From: Flammeovirga yaeyamensis | Lineage (GTDB): Bacteria; Bacteroidota; Bacteroidia; Cytophagales; Flammeovirgaceae | DNA: 64,000 bases | Assembly: GCF_018736045.1 (NCBI RefSeq) | Contig: NZ_CP076133.1 | Location: forward strand, 186,001 to 250,000 | Reading direction: 5' to 3' | Shown here: positions 1 to 9,157 of the stretch, in pieces | Layout: each line of letters begins with the position of its first letter | How positions within the stretch are numbered: the stretch's first letter is position 1 | Notes under the pieces: generated by a model | The model's input: the letters and a program-made list of their open reading frames with translations, nothing else | Told to the model about the DNA's origin: nothing | Databases searched by the model: none | Made by a program: the position numbers and the translations under genes

Positions 1-1011
1 ATCGGTAACATCAATGTCTATTTCATTAGAATAAAAAGTATCTGTACCATTAGAAATAACTCTTTTATAAGCATAATTACCATCTACAGGGACTGAGGCC
101 ACTGTAAAATTCATACTATTAGAGTTAGGTAAAATAGTCCATTCCCCTTCATTTTCTCTTTGCTCCCAATGTATCACCGCCGTTTCTCCGTCTCTTGTAA
201 TCGATGCAGTATCAACCACATTACCAGTAAGAGTTAAGTTAATGTCATGATTACAAAATACTTCTGTTGAAGGGGTATTAATATAATTCTCTAATTGTGG
301 AGTAGTTGAAACAGAAAAATAAACATTACTAGCATCAGTTGTTGTACTCTTTAGTGCTGAATTCCCTGCTGAATCCAATGCAGTAATTGAGAAGGCTAAA
401 GGGTTAGAATGTGTTTCTGTGGGTAAGACATCAAACGTTTTGATAAATGTAAAATTTGTAGGTGTCTGATCAGATAATTCTAAATCTTCACCTTCTAGTT
501 GAGCGGAAATTGTTTCAATCGGTTCGGACATAATCACTTTTAAGTATACCGTATTCCCGTTATCAATTAAAGTATTGTCGGCGGGATTATCGGTGTTGAT
601 CTGAACCACATTGAAATTGGGAGAATACGAATCAAATATATATTGACGTGAGGAATAATAATTCAATTCATCTTGATTAAACTGTAGATTTATATTGTCA
701 CCGTCCGCAAAAGAATAACTGATATTGGTCATAATATCATAATCACTCCCATCAGTATTTGAAACTACGTTAATGAGAACTGTAGATATGGGCATATCAT
801 TGACTAAAACTGTAAAATTAGCAGCTACTGGGAAGATACTTTCACCCGTTAGATCCCACACCAAATTTGATGAATTTGTATGGGTACTTTCGTTGTGGGT
901 AAAAGATGATATTGATTGAGAAAAGGCATTAAAGGCTGTCAAAAAAAGAATAATAAAACTTAACACAACCGATAATAAACCATTATCAAAATGATATGAA
1001 AAGCGTTTCAT
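1..1011 (-). CDS. Secreted Ig-like repeat protein, 3' end missing
   Basis: The reading frame is open from an ATG at 1011 down to base 1, 337 codons without a stop, so the C-terminus lies outside the window. Residues about 10-35 form a hydrophobic signal segment ending in AFSQ. The rest is rich in Thr, Ser, Asn and Asp, with beta-strand patterns such as SAQLEGEDLELSD and ALDSAGNSALKST that resemble bacterial Ig-like surface domains. No catalytic motif is visible. It is probably a large exported protein, perhaps with a type IX tail beyond the window. It is divergent from nrfH across 276 bp. The specific function is not recognised. Confidence 0.75.
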   Translation of the reverse strand, partial: MKRFSYHFDNGLLSVVLSFIILFLTAFNAFSQSISSFTHNESTHTNSSNLVWDLTGESIFPVAANFTVLVNDMPISTVLINVVSNTDGSDYDIMTNISYSFADGDNINLQFNQDELNYYSSRQYIFDSYSPNFNVVQINTDNPADNTLIDNGNTVYLKVIMSEPIETISAQLEGEDLELSDQTPTNFTFIKTFDVLPTETHSNPLAFSITALDSAGNSALKSTTTDASNVYFSVSTTPQLENYINTPSTEVFCNHDINLTLTGNVVDTASITRDGETAVIHWEQRENEGEWTILPNSNSMNFTVASVPVDGNYAYKRVISNGTDTFYSNEIDIDVTD

Positions 1012-1152
1012 TTAAGAGGGTAAAATTAGGTACAATTAGGTTTTTGCTTAAACACAAGTAACTAATATTTAATCACTTAACCTATATTTCTTGATTAATT
1101 CATCCGAAAATGAAATTTTTAAAAGATATATTTATCTTCTATATACATGGTT

Positions 1153-1174
1153 GATGCATTGTTTAGAATGCATC
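1153..1174. promoter_or_regulatory. Inverted repeat upstream of nrfH
   Basis: GATGCATT (1153-1160) and AATGCATC (1167-1174) are perfect 8-bp arms around a 6-nt spacer, 113 bp before the nrfH start and inside the divergent gap. The size and spacing fit a dimeric regulator site. It does not match the usual FNR/CRP half-sites, and the regulator is unknown. A second, weaker stem (CACT/AGTG) lies at about 1199-1213. Confidence 0.35.
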
Positions 1175-1287
1175 TAAACTACAAAAGGTGATGAAAAGCA
1201 CTATTTTTTAGTGTCATCCCTTTTTATCTTTACAAGGTAAATTTTGAATCAAACTGGAAATATAACTCGAATTAGTGAATTAAGCCT

Positions 1288-1887
1288 ATGATGTTAAAAA
1301 AACTCATTCCTCCTAAGCAGTGGCAACCTGTTGTTATTGCATTACTTGGGGCGATTGTGGGATTAACATTATATATAGCACAAACAGCTAGGGTCACATC
1401 TTATCTTTCTGATGACCCCGAGACTTGTGTCAACTGTCACGTAATGACTCCTCAATTTGAGAGTTGGAAGCACAGTTCACATAGAGAAGTTGCTACATGT
1501 AATGATTGTCACGTACCACATGACAATGTTGTATCGAAGTATGCGTTTAAAGCCAAAGATGGTCTTTATCACTCATACATGTACACCCTAAGAATGGAGC
1601 CACAGGTGATTAAAATGCATCAACCAGGTCGTGAAGTTGTACAAGCAAACTGTGTGCGCTGTCATAATGATCAGGTAACAGACGCAAAAATGTCATCTTG
1701 GGTAGCCAACCACTCTCACGATAGAACCGACAGAGCATGTTGGGAATGTCACAGAGAAGTACCTCATGGAAGAGTAAAATCTCTTTCATCTGTTGGATAT
1801 CAAATCCAAAGCCTCCCTGTACAAGGTGAGAAAAAAGATGTTATACCAACTTGGCTAAAAGACGCCTTGAAAAATAAGAAAAAATAA
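1288..1887 (+). CDS. nrfH: Cytochrome c nitrite reductase small subunit NrfH
   Basis: NrfH is a membrane-anchored tetraheme cytochrome c of the NapC/NirT family that passes electrons from menaquinol to NrfA. Four CXXCH heme sites are present: CVNCH (47-51), CNDCH (71-75), CVRCH (122-126) and CWECH (151-155). One membrane anchor spans about 15-33. The first site is followed by VM; family members use a nearby Met as heme 1 ligand. The 199-aa length is slightly above usual. Two consecutive ATGs (1288 and 1291) are possible starts. The gene sits 3 bp before nrfA, so the two are surely co-transcribed. The product is exported and needs the heme attachment machinery encoded at 3549. Confidence 0.95.
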   Translation: MMLKKLIPPKQWQPVVIALLGAIVGLTLYIAQTARVTSYLSDDPETCVNCHVMTPQFESWKHSSHREVATCNDCHVPHDNVVSKYAFKAKDGLYHSYMYTLRMEPQVIKMHQPGREVVQANCVRCHNDQVTDAKMSSWVANHSHDRTDRACWECHREVPHGRVKSLSSVGYQIQSLPVQGEKKDVIPTWLKDALKNKKK

Positions 1888-1890
1888 ATT

Positions 1891-3393
1891 ATGAGCTCTA
1901 AAGTTAAAAATTGGCTTTTATTTTTGGCTACAGTAACTGTAGTTGTGCTTCTAGCAATGTTAGGAAGCAATATTACGGATCGTAAATCAGAATCTCAGTT
2001 CGCTTACCAACCACAAGTGAAAATTGCAGATAACGATCCTCGTAACGACGTTTGGGGTAAAAACTTCCCTCGTCAATACGAATCATTCTTAGAAACAAAA
2101 GAGATGGACTTCTCTTCTAAGCATAACGGTAATCAATTAAAAGATGCCTTGGCTGGTACTCCTGAACTTGTAGTTCTTTGGGCTGGTTACGGTTTCTCTA
2201 AAGATTACAACCAACCACGTGGTCACTACTATGCAGTAGAAGACATTCATAACACTCTAAGAACAGGTGGACCAACTGAAGAAGGTACTGGCCCAATGCC
2301 TGCAACTTGTTGGACTTGTAAGTCTCCAGATGTACCTCGTTTAATGAACGAAATTGGTATTGCTGAATTCTATAAAGGAAAATGGTTCGACAAAGGTGAG
2401 CAAATTCACAACCCTATTGGATGTAACGACTGTCACGATAACAAGACAATGGAATTAAAAATTTCTCGTCCTGCGTTAATCGAGGCTTTCCAATCTATGG
2501 GTAAAGATATCAACGATGCTTCTCATCAAGAAATGAGATCATTAGTATGTGCACAATGTCACGTAGAGTACTACTTCAACAAAAAAGAGCCTGTAGAAGG
2601 TGTTCCTTACCTAACTTTCCCTTGGAAAAACGGTTTAACGGTTGAGGATGCTGAGAAATACTATGACGACATCAACTTCTCGGACTGGACACACAGCTTA
2701 TCTAAGACGCCAATGTTGAAAGCACAACACCCAGGTTACGAGATCTACCAACAAGGTATCCACGCGAAGAGAGGTGTTTCTTGTGCTGACTGTCACATGC
2801 CTTACAAAACTGAAGGTGGTCAAAAATTCACAGATCACCATATCCAGTCTCCTTTGGCTAACCCTGCAAACTCTTGTCAAGTATGTCACCGTCAAGATCA
2901 AAACGAATTGATGGAGAATGTATACTCAAACCAAGACAAGAACAAAGAGGGTGCACACCGTTTAGAGAAATTATTAGTTAGAGCGCACGTTGAAGCGAAA
3001 AAAGCTTGGGATTTAGGTGCTACTGAAAAGCAAATGCAACCAATCTTAATGGACATCCGTCACGCTCAATGGAGATGGGACTACTCTGTAGCATCTCATG
3101 GTGGTTCTTTCCACGCTCCTGTTGAAACTGGTAGAATTATCACTACAGGTATCGACAAAGCGCAAGAGGCTAGAATTAAATTGGCTAAACTTCTTCCTAA
3201 ATTAGGTTTCGACGGTGAAGTTCCTTACCCAGATATCTCTACTAAAGCAAAAGCACAAAAGTACATTGGTTTAGATATGGATAAATTGGAGAAAGAAAAA
3301 GAAAACTTCAAAGAAACTATCATTCCAAAATGGTTAGAAGCTGCTAAGAAACGTGAAGACGCTATGGGTGTTCAAACTGTTTCTAGCAAATAA
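1891..3393 (+). CDS. nrfA: Pentaheme ammonia-forming nitrite reductase NrfA
   Basis: NrfA reduces nitrite to ammonium with six electrons in the periplasm. The sequence shows the diagnostic active-site heme motif CWTCK (140-144) with Lys in place of His. It also has four CXXCH sites: CNDCH (178), CAQCH (220), CADCH (298) and CQVCH (329). VEYYF after the CAQCH site supplies the conserved Glu (calcium) and Tyr (active site). Residues about 8-25 form a signal or anchor segment. The length of 500 aa is normal. Codons for Asn, Tyr, Phe and His mostly end in C, unlike neighbouring genes, which suggests strong expression. The gene follows nrfH by 3 bp and ends at a hairpin terminator. Confidence 0.97.
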   Translation: MSSKVKNWLLFLATVTVVVLLAMLGSNITDRKSESQFAYQPQVKIADNDPRNDVWGKNFPRQYESFLETKEMDFSSKHNGNQLKDALAGTPELVVLWAGYGFSKDYNQPRGHYYAVEDIHNTLRTGGPTEEGTGPMPATCWTCKSPDVPRLMNEIGIAEFYKGKWFDKGEQIHNPIGCNDCHDNKTMELKISRPALIEAFQSMGKDINDASHQEMRSLVCAQCHVEYYFNKKEPVEGVPYLTFPWKNGLTVEDAEKYYDDINFSDWTHSLSKTPMLKAQHPGYEIYQQGIHAKRGVSCADCHMPYKTEGGQKFTDHHIQSPLANPANSCQVCHRQDQNELMENVYSNQDKNKEGAHRLEKLLVRAHVEAKKAWDLGATEKQMQPILMDIRHAQWRWDYSVASHGGSFHAPVETGRIITTGIDKAQEARIKLAKLLPKLGFDGEVPYPDISTKAKAQKYIGLDMDKLEKEKENFKETIIPKWLEAAKKREDAMGVQTVSSK

Positions 3394-3417
3394 GACTTAA
3401 AGATCTTAATAATTAAT

Positions 3418-3477
3418 AAAGCTGCTGTACTATTTCCTTAAAATTCAAGTAATTAGAGGGATTGTACAGCAGCTTTT
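3418..3477 (+). terminator. Hairpin terminator after nrfA
   Basis: AAAGCTGCTGTAC (3418-3430) pairs perfectly with GTACAGCAGCTTT (3464-3476), and the stem runs into TTTTTT. The 33-nt loop is unusually long. It separates nrfHA from ccsBA, so ccsBA may be expressed at a lower level or from its own promoter. Confidence 0.75.
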
Positions 3478-3548
3478 TTATAACTAGACAAAAAGCTATT
3501 ACATTTGTAACAAAGTAGATGTACTTACAAATAATTCCATAAATAATA

Positions 3549-6500
3549 ATGAAGAAAATCTTCAAGTTTCTATTTTCAAACGAACTAACATTAGTTGCCT
3601 TATTTTCTTATGCGGTAGCAATGGGTGTGGCCACTTTCGTTGAAAATGATTATGGTACACCAGCAGCAAGAGAAATGGTGTACAATGCACTTTGGTTCGA
3701 AATTTTACAAGTGATCTTAGGTATTAACTTTATAGGTAATATCAAGAAATATAAGTTATTCAGAAAAGAAAAAGCAGCCGTTTTTACTTTTCATATCGCT
3801 TTTATTATCATTTTATTGGGTGCGTTTATTACTAGAAACTTCGGATACGAAGGGAATATGCATATCCGTGAGGGGCAAAGCAGTAATCAACTTATCTCAT
3901 TAGACCGCTATTTCAATGCACATATTCACAGTGCATCTGCGAATAAAGAATTTAACCGTAAAAGTACTTTCACTCAGTTACATCAACCTAATTTTGAGTG
4001 GAAAGAAGAAATTAATGGAGATCAAATTAAAGTGACTCCTAAAATGTTTGTACCTGATGCTGTTCAAACAGTAATAGAAGGTGGTGCTGATGATGCTGTT
4101 ATAGAAGTTGTTACTGCATCTGAGTCGGGCCGTAAATCGGTTTTCCTTGCCAAAGGAAAAAGTATGTTTGTGAATGGTCAGGAAATTACATTCAACAACC
4201 CTAACAAAGGGGCAATAAACATTAGAGAAAAAGGAGTTGATTATACAATTGAAACTCCTCAGCCAATTGGCTTTTTTATCATGGCAGACCAAAGTACAGG
4301 TTCTGTAGATGATGGTATTGAATCCAAATTACAAAAAGAGGCCCTATACACTATGGGTGATTTCCGTTTTGTAATTAAAGATATACATGAAGGCCTAAAA
4401 CTAGGCTACTCTCCTGCCACTACAAAGAAAATGAAAGAACAAGCTGCCGATCTTTTGTTTGTTGACGTTACTGTGAACGACGAAACAAAAGAAGTGATTT
4501 TGGCGAGTTTGAGTGGTGTAGTAACTCCATTTAAAGAAGTGGTTATCGGAGGATATACAATTGATGTTTCTTTTGGACCTCAAGTAACTGAATTACCTTT
4601 CAGTCTTTTCTTGAATCACTTTGAAATGGAAAGATACCCAGGTTCAACCAACCCTTCTGCTTACTCATCAGAAGTGATTGTTCAAGATGGGGATGTGAGT
4701 TACCCTTATACTATTTTTATGAATAATGTATTGGACCACTCAGGTTACCGTTTCTTCCAAGCCTCTTTTGATCAAGATGAAAAGGGTACTATCCTTTCTG
4801 TAAACCAAGATAGACCTGGTACTATTGTCACTTATATTGGATACTTATTGATGACTGTAGCAATGGTATTGAGTATGTTCGAGAAAAAATCAAGATTTAG
4901 ATTAGTAAGTGGTAAACTTTCGAAATTAAAAGCACAAAGTGTTACTCTTCTTTTAATGGGTGCTGCTGTATTAAGTTCACACCAACTAAAAGCACAAACA
5001 GAAGTAGCAGAACATCCTAATCAGGAGAAAGTAGAAGTACAAGAGACTCCACAATTTGTCGACCGATCTCAACATGTCGATGGAGAACATTCTAAGCTTT
5101 TTGGTAGCTTAATTGTTCAGGATATGGATGGCCGTTTAAAGCCTGTCAATACTTTATCATCAGAATTCTTAAGAAAACTAACGCGTAAGACCACTTATAA
5201 AATGGTTTACAAAGATGGTGCTGAAGAAAAGATGAACAGTGATCAATTGTTCCTTGCTTTACAAATGGATCCTGGTTACTGGCAAAGTATGCCTATCATT
5301 AAAGTTGACAAAGACGCTGGTAAAGGTGTTTTTGATCTATTGGATATGGAACAAAAGCCTATGGTTTCTTTCAATGATTTAATCAATAACGAAGGTGATT
5401 ACTTATTAAGAGCTGCCGTTGATGATGCCCAAAAGAAAAAACCATCTGAAAGAGGAGAATTTGATAAAGAGTTGATTAAAATCGACGAAAGATTTAATAT
5501 TCTATATCAAGGCTTATCGGGGAACTACTTAAAGATCTTCCCTGTACCTAACGATCCAGATCACAACTGGTTTAACGCCAATTTTATGGGATCTCCTTTC
5601 GCACAAGAAGATTCAACTTTCGTAAGAAACATCACTAAGATGTATTTTATGGAGATTCTTAAAGCAAGAGAATCCAAAGATTGGTCGCAAGTAAATCAAA
5701 ACTTAGAATACATTCGTTTATTCCAACAAAAAATGGGTGAAGATATTTATCCTACAGACAACGCCATTAAAATGGAGTTGCTGTACAATAAGATGAATAT
5801 TTTCAATAACCTTTTCCCTATTTACTGGATGTTGGGTATTTACCTTTTAGGTGTTGCCTTATGGAAAGTATTTAAAGTGAATACAGCAAGTAATCGAGCG
5901 TATACAATTGGGGTTATACTTCAAATGGTGGCTTTCGGTTTCTTTACTTGCAACCTTCTATTAAGATGGTACATTGCACAATATCCACCTTGGACTAACG
6001 GTTATGAAATGCTTATTCTTGTAGCTTGGGCATTGTTCCTATTTGGTTTCTTCTTTTATAAGAAATCGGATTTTATCCTTCCATTAGTTTCTCTGTTTGG
6101 TGGTACATTATTGTTTGTAAGTTTCTTGGATTGGTTAAACCCAGAAATTACTAACCTTGTACCTGTATTGAAATCGTATTGGTTAAAAATTCACGTAGCG
6201 ATTATCGTAAGTTCATATGCTCCTTTAGCATTGTCAGCACTTCTTGGTTTTATCAACTTGATCTTCATTACAATTAGAAATGAGAAGTTTAAGAAGCCAA
6301 TTTTGGAATTGACTTATGTAAGTGAGCTATCAATGACTATTGGTTTATACATGTTAGCTGTAGGTACATTCTTAGGTGGTGTTTGGGCCAACGAGTCATG
6401 GGGTCGTTATTGGGGTTGGGATCCTAAAGAAACATGGGCTTTAATCTCTGTGATTGTGTACTCTGTAGTACTTCACCTTAGATTGGTTCCTGCTTTAAAA

Positions 6501-6704
6501 GGGAATTACACATTCAACTTGGCAAGTTTATTAGCCTTCTCAAGTATTGTAATGACCTCTTTTGGTGTAAATTACTACTTAACAGGTTTACACTCTTACG
6601 CTACAGGCGATCCTGTACCAGTTCCTACCTTTGTTTACTATGTAGTAGCTATGGTATTTACACTTGCTGTAGCAGCGTATTATAGAAATCAAAAGAAGAT
6701 ATAA
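3549..6704 (+). CDS. ccsBA: Fused cytochrome c synthase CcsBA (ResBC type)
   Basis: This membrane enzyme exports heme and ligates it to CXXCH cysteines (System II). The N-terminal part (about 1-450) is ResB/CcsB-like, with membrane segments near 10-30, 45-60, 78-98 and 425-443 and a large periplasmic loop. The C-terminal part (about 765-1051) is CcsA-like, with many membrane segments and the Trp-rich heme-handling WWD motif WGRYWGWD at 951-958. Between them, at about 466-486, lies a hydrophobic stretch ending in LKAQ that looks like an internal signal peptide, followed by a soluble section. At 1051 aa it matches fused CcsBA/NrfI proteins of Bacteroidota and Epsilonproteobacteria. Its place beside nrfHA fits a role in maturing NrfA, including the CWTCK heme. 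Confidence 0.93.
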   Translation: MKKIFKFLFSNELTLVALFSYAVAMGVATFVENDYGTPAAREMVYNALWFEILQVILGINFIGNIKKYKLFRKEKAAVFTFHIAFIIILLGAFITRNFGYEGNMHIREGQSSNQLISLDRYFNAHIHSASANKEFNRKSTFTQLHQPNFEWKEEINGDQIKVTPKMFVPDAVQTVIEGGADDAVIEVVTASESGRKSVFLAKGKSMFVNGQEITFNNPNKGAINIREKGVDYTIETPQPIGFFIMADQSTGSVDDGIESKLQKEALYTMGDFRFVIKDIHEGLKLGYSPATTKKMKEQAADLLFVDVTVNDETKEVILASLSGVVTPFKEVVIGGYTIDVSFGPQVTELPFSLFLNHFEMERYPGSTNPSAYSSEVIVQDGDVSYPYTIFMNNVLDHSGYRFFQASFDQDEKGTILSVNQDRPGTIVTYIGYLLMTVAMVLSMFEKKSRFRLVSGKLSKLKAQSVTLLLMGAAVLSSHQLKAQTEVAEHPNQEKVEVQETPQFVDRSQHVDGEHSKLFGSLIVQDMDGRLKPVNTLSSEFLRKLTRKTTYKMVYKDGAEEKMNSDQLFLALQMDPGYWQSMPIIKVDKDAGKGVFDLLDMEQKPMVSFNDLINNEGDYLLRAAVDDAQKKKPSERGEFDKELIKIDERFNILYQGLSGNYLKIFPVPNDPDHNWFNANFMGSPFAQEDSTFVRNITKMYFMEILKARESKDWSQVNQNLEYIRLFQQKMGEDIYPTDNAIKMELLYNKMNIFNNLFPIYWMLGIYLLGVALWKVFKVNTASNRAYTIGVILQMVAFGFFTCNLLLRWYIAQYPPWTNGYEMLILVAWALFLFGFFFYKKSDFILPLVSLFGGTLLFVSFLDWLNPEITNLVPVLKSYWLKIHVAIIVSSYAPLALSALLGFINLIFITIRNEKFKKPILELTYVSELSMTIGLYMLAVGTFLGGVWANESWGRYWGWDPKETWALISVIVYSVVLHLRLVPALKGNYTFNLASLLAFSSIVMTSFGVNYYLTGLHSYATGDPVPVPTFVYYVVAMVFTLAVAAYYRNQKKI

Positions 6705-6726
6705 TTCTCTTCTTGAAAATATTTTT

Positions 6727-6759
6727 AAGCCGTTTCTTGAAAAAAGGAACGGCTTTTTT
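6727..6759 (+). terminator. Terminator after ccsBA
   Basis: AAGCCGTT (6727-6734) pairs with AACGGCTT (6748-6755), followed by a T run to 6759. It closes the nrf/ccs region. Confidence 0.8.
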
Positions 6760-6824
6760 GGTGACATTTTTTTAAGTGCGATATAAGTAAGTGAAAATAA
6801 TAATACACCAAATCTTAATTTACC

Positions 6825-7406
6825 ATGAAAACATTAATTTACTTTTTATTGACTTTTATTGCTCCATTAATCGTTGTTGCTGAAGAGGAAGAAAAAAAAG
6901 AAGACGAGGCCCCTACCGAAAAGGTAGAAATATATAAAGGTTTATTCTTAAATATGGAGGATGATTTAGTACACCAACATATCAAAAGCGATCTAAATGG
7001 AGAGTTAACAACAGAAGGATATTACTCTATTAAGTTTTTAGATCAAGAAGCTTTATTAGAGCCCGTATTTGAAAAAAATCAATTAACTCAAATCAAAATT
7101 ATTTATCAGTCAGATGATGTGGAGTTGATCGAATGTAATCTAAATATGATCATCAAAAGTTTGAGTACATCAACTGATTGGTCCTTACACCAAGCTACGG
7201 ATGATCAGTGGTTACTAGAAAAAAATCTTGATAAAACCATTGACAATATGAATCAGATTACCATGTTTACTTATGGTATTCATAGAGATAATGTAGGACA
7301 CGGTTGGCACGCAGAAGTGGTTATTTCACCACGCTTCGAAGCGACTGATGAGTTCTCTGAAGAATCATTAAACAAAGCAAAAATGGAGATTGAATCTTCT
7401 CTATAA
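6825..7406 (+). CDS. Exported protein of unknown function
   Basis: This 193-aa protein has a hydrophobic signal peptide at about 3-19, followed by an acidic-lysine stretch (EEEEKKEDE). The mature part has alternating strands and helices, with no cysteine pair or recognised motif. It is a monocistronic unit: a terminator lies before it (6727) and another after it (7443). It is probably periplasmic or surface-associated. I do not recognise the family. Confidence 0.7.
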   Translation: MKTLIYFLLTFIAPLIVVAEEEEKKEDEAPTEKVEIYKGLFLNMEDDLVHQHIKSDLNGELTTEGYYSIKFLDQEALLEPVFEKNQLTQIKIIYQSDDVELIECNLNMIIKSLSTSTDWSLHQATDDQWLLEKNLDKTIDNMNQITMFTYGIHRDNVGHGWHAEVVISPRFEATDEFSEESLNKAKMEIESSL

Positions 7407-7442
7407 AAAATATAATAGTAGTTATTTTAGTTTGATATTGTT

Positions 7443-7474
7443 AAAACCTGATAGAAATCTGTCAGGTTTTTCTT
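7443..7474 (+). terminator. Terminator after 6825 gene
   Basis: AAAACCTGA (7443-7451) and TCAGGTTTT (7462-7470) form a perfect 9-bp stem, followed by TTC and more T. Confidence 0.8.
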
Positions 7475-7573
7475 TTGTAAGGCACTAATATTGCATATAT
7501 GAATAAATCATCATATTTTTATAAAGTACATGGTGTTATCAGAATTAAAATTATTTGAGTTCTTAAATATATT

Positions 7574-8050
7574 ATGAAAAAGTTAATCATCTCACTTTTT
7601 GTATTCTTCGGCTTTACGATTTCAATATTAGCACAAGAAAACAAAGAAATCCCCGCAATTACAGATCCTGTAACGAAAGAGGGATGGACCAATGATGCAA
7701 ATTATGCTATTAAAACCGCTCAGGATGAAAAAAGACCTATAATCATGGACTTTACAGGAAGTGATTGGTGTGGATGGTGTAAAAAAATTGACAGAGAAAT
7801 CTTTGATACACCAGAATTCAAAAAATGGGTAAAGGAAAATAATATTATTCTTTTAGAGCTTGATTTCCCTAAAGGTGTTAAACAATCCGATCAGCTTAGA
7901 GCACAGAATTATTATTTAGCTCAGGAGTATAAAATTCAAGGTTATCCTACAATTTTTATTGTAAAAGATGGTAAGGGTATTCAAATGGGTTACCAAAAAG
8001 GAGGACCTGAAGCTTGGATTAAAGCTGTAGAGGCTCAGTTGGATATTTAA
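7574..8050 (+). CDS. Periplasmic thioredoxin-like protein
   Basis: The 158-aa protein has a signal peptide (1-20, ending ILAQ) and a thioredoxin fold with the redox motif CGWC at 66-69 inside GSDWCGWCKK. The cis-proline region GYPTIF has Pro at 126. It resembles the Thioredoxin_7 / DsbD-gamma-like group, which acts as a periplasmic thiol-disulfide oxidoreductase or reductant. The link to c-type cytochrome maturation two genes upstream is only suggestive, as a terminator separates them. It is a single-gene unit ending in a strong bidirectional terminator. Confidence 0.88.
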   Translation: MKKLIISLFVFFGFTISILAQENKEIPAITDPVTKEGWTNDANYAIKTAQDEKRPIIMDFTGSDWCGWCKKIDREIFDTPEFKKWVKENNIILLELDFPKGVKQSDQLRAQNYYLAQEYKIQGYPTIFIVKDGKGIQMGYQKGGPEAWIKAVEAQLDI

Positions 8051-8074
8051 TTTTCTTGAAGAAATTATTATCAA

Positions 8075-8112
8075 AAAAAGCCCGAATTCTAGTTAAAGAA
8101 TTCGGGCTTTTT
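8075..8112. terminator. Bidirectional terminator
   Basis: GCCCGAATTCT (8080-8090) pairs perfectly with AGAATTCGGGC (8097-8107). A run of A precedes the stem and a run of T follows it, so it can serve both convergent genes (7574 plus, 8129 minus). Confidence 0.9.
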
Positions 8113-8128
8113 CTATTCCTTTCAGAAA

Positions 8129-9004
8129 TTATCTATGCTTATGCCCCGGTTCCCAAATCAAACGACAGAAAGCACTTAAACGTTCGTTTTCTCTACCAAC
8201 AGGAATACCGGCAACGATACCCACCAAAAGGTTATCTGCAATACCCACTCTCATCTGAGGGCGAATAGTCATATCAAAATCTCCATTGGCCACCGTTTGG
8301 TTAAACTCCATACCAATAAAATTGGAAGTACCCGGTATCATATAATGGAATGAAGGGTTGATTTCATAAGAAATATCCCAATCTTTAGATTGATAACCGT
8401 ATTCAAAACTTGGTCCGGTATAAATCAACGAGTGCCAATTTCTCCCCCATCTTTTTGCGATGACATAAAACGGATTAAAAATATTTCCTTGAATTAAAGG
8501 ATTGCCAAAATTTTTAAAATCGGAAAATGTGATTTCATTGATATACCCCAAAGCCATTGACATATTCAGTTTTTCAGAAACAAAAAATGACCATTGTGTT
8601 GCCAATTTTAAACTTTCTAATCTATCTGAAGGAATTGAATCTCTATCTACTCCATCCTGTGGAGAATAAAATGAAAAAGGAAGTTCTACTTCAAAACCAA
8701 GTCTATTGATTGGTGCCCATTCGTATTCTATTAAAGCCTCGTATTTATCGTATTTAAGATTGTCTTTAATCTCCATACCCACGTTCCATTCTTTTTCACC
8801 AGCACGTGCTCCAAGGTCGCGAATAAGATCAATGTAAAGTGGTTCAGCGTGTACCACCTTTGGAGGTAAATTCTTCTCGTTGTATTTATTGATATAAATA
8901 CTGTCTTGCTGTTCTTTAGTTAGAATTCCATGAGTTTCATTTTGTGCAAATAAAGAACCCATAGAAATAACTAATAATAAGAATAGCGTGTTAAGCGATC
9001 TCAT
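8129..9004 (-). CDS. Probable outer-membrane beta-barrel protein
   Basis: The 291-aa protein has a signal peptide (about 1-20, ending LFAQ). The mature region begins with a conserved-looking stretch, HAEPLYIDLIRDLGARAGEK, followed by alternating amphipathic strands such as YEALIEYEWAP and LGFEVELPFSFY. That pattern is typical of a small Bacteroidota outer-membrane barrel. No enzyme motif is visible. The gene is monocistronic and ends in a shared bidirectional terminator. I know similar sequences as uncharacterised barrel proteins and cannot assign a substrate. Confidence 0.75.
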   Translation of the reverse strand: MRSLNTLFLLLVISMGSLFAQNETHGILTKEQQDSIYINKYNEKNLPPKVVHAEPLYIDLIRDLGARAGEKEWNVGMEIKDNLKYDKYEALIEYEWAPINRLGFEVELPFSFYSPQDGVDRDSIPSDRLESLKLATQWSFFVSEKLNMSMALGYINEITFSDFKNFGNPLIQGNIFNPFYVIAKRWGRNWHSLIYTGPSFEYGYQSKDWDISYEINPSFHYMIPGTSNFIGMEFNQTVANGDFDMTIRPQMRVGIADNLLVGIVAGIPVGRENERLSAFCRLIWEPGHKHR

Positions 9005-9047
9005 GTAGTCAGATTAGATTTGAGGAATTGATTTTAATTAAAGGTGC

Positions 9048-9086
9048 AAAGATATGATGTTTAACAAAGAAAAAAACATCATCTTT
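9048..9086. repeat. Bulged hairpin between 8129 and 9158 genes
   Basis: AAAGAT-AT-GATGTTT (9048-9062) can pair with AAACATCATCTTT (9074-9086), leaving a 2-nt bulge. It lies downstream of the HExxH lipoprotein gene and upstream of the barrel gene. It may be a terminator, although no clear T run follows on the minus strand. Confidence 0.35.
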
Positions 9087-9157
9087 TATATCAGTAGATT
9101 GTTAGCTTAATTTTAACATAAATTTAAGTCAATATTTTCTACCTCAAAGGTTGAAAT

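Noticed and set aside
2698-2901. Minus-strand ORF of 67 codons inside nrfA
   Set aside because: It lies wholly inside nrfA, whose heme motifs are intact, and its own translation shows no recognisable pattern.
8056-8268. Plus-strand ORF of 70 codons at the thioredoxin gene end
   Set aside because: It spans the bidirectional terminator and the antisense of the beta-barrel gene; it has no signal or motif.
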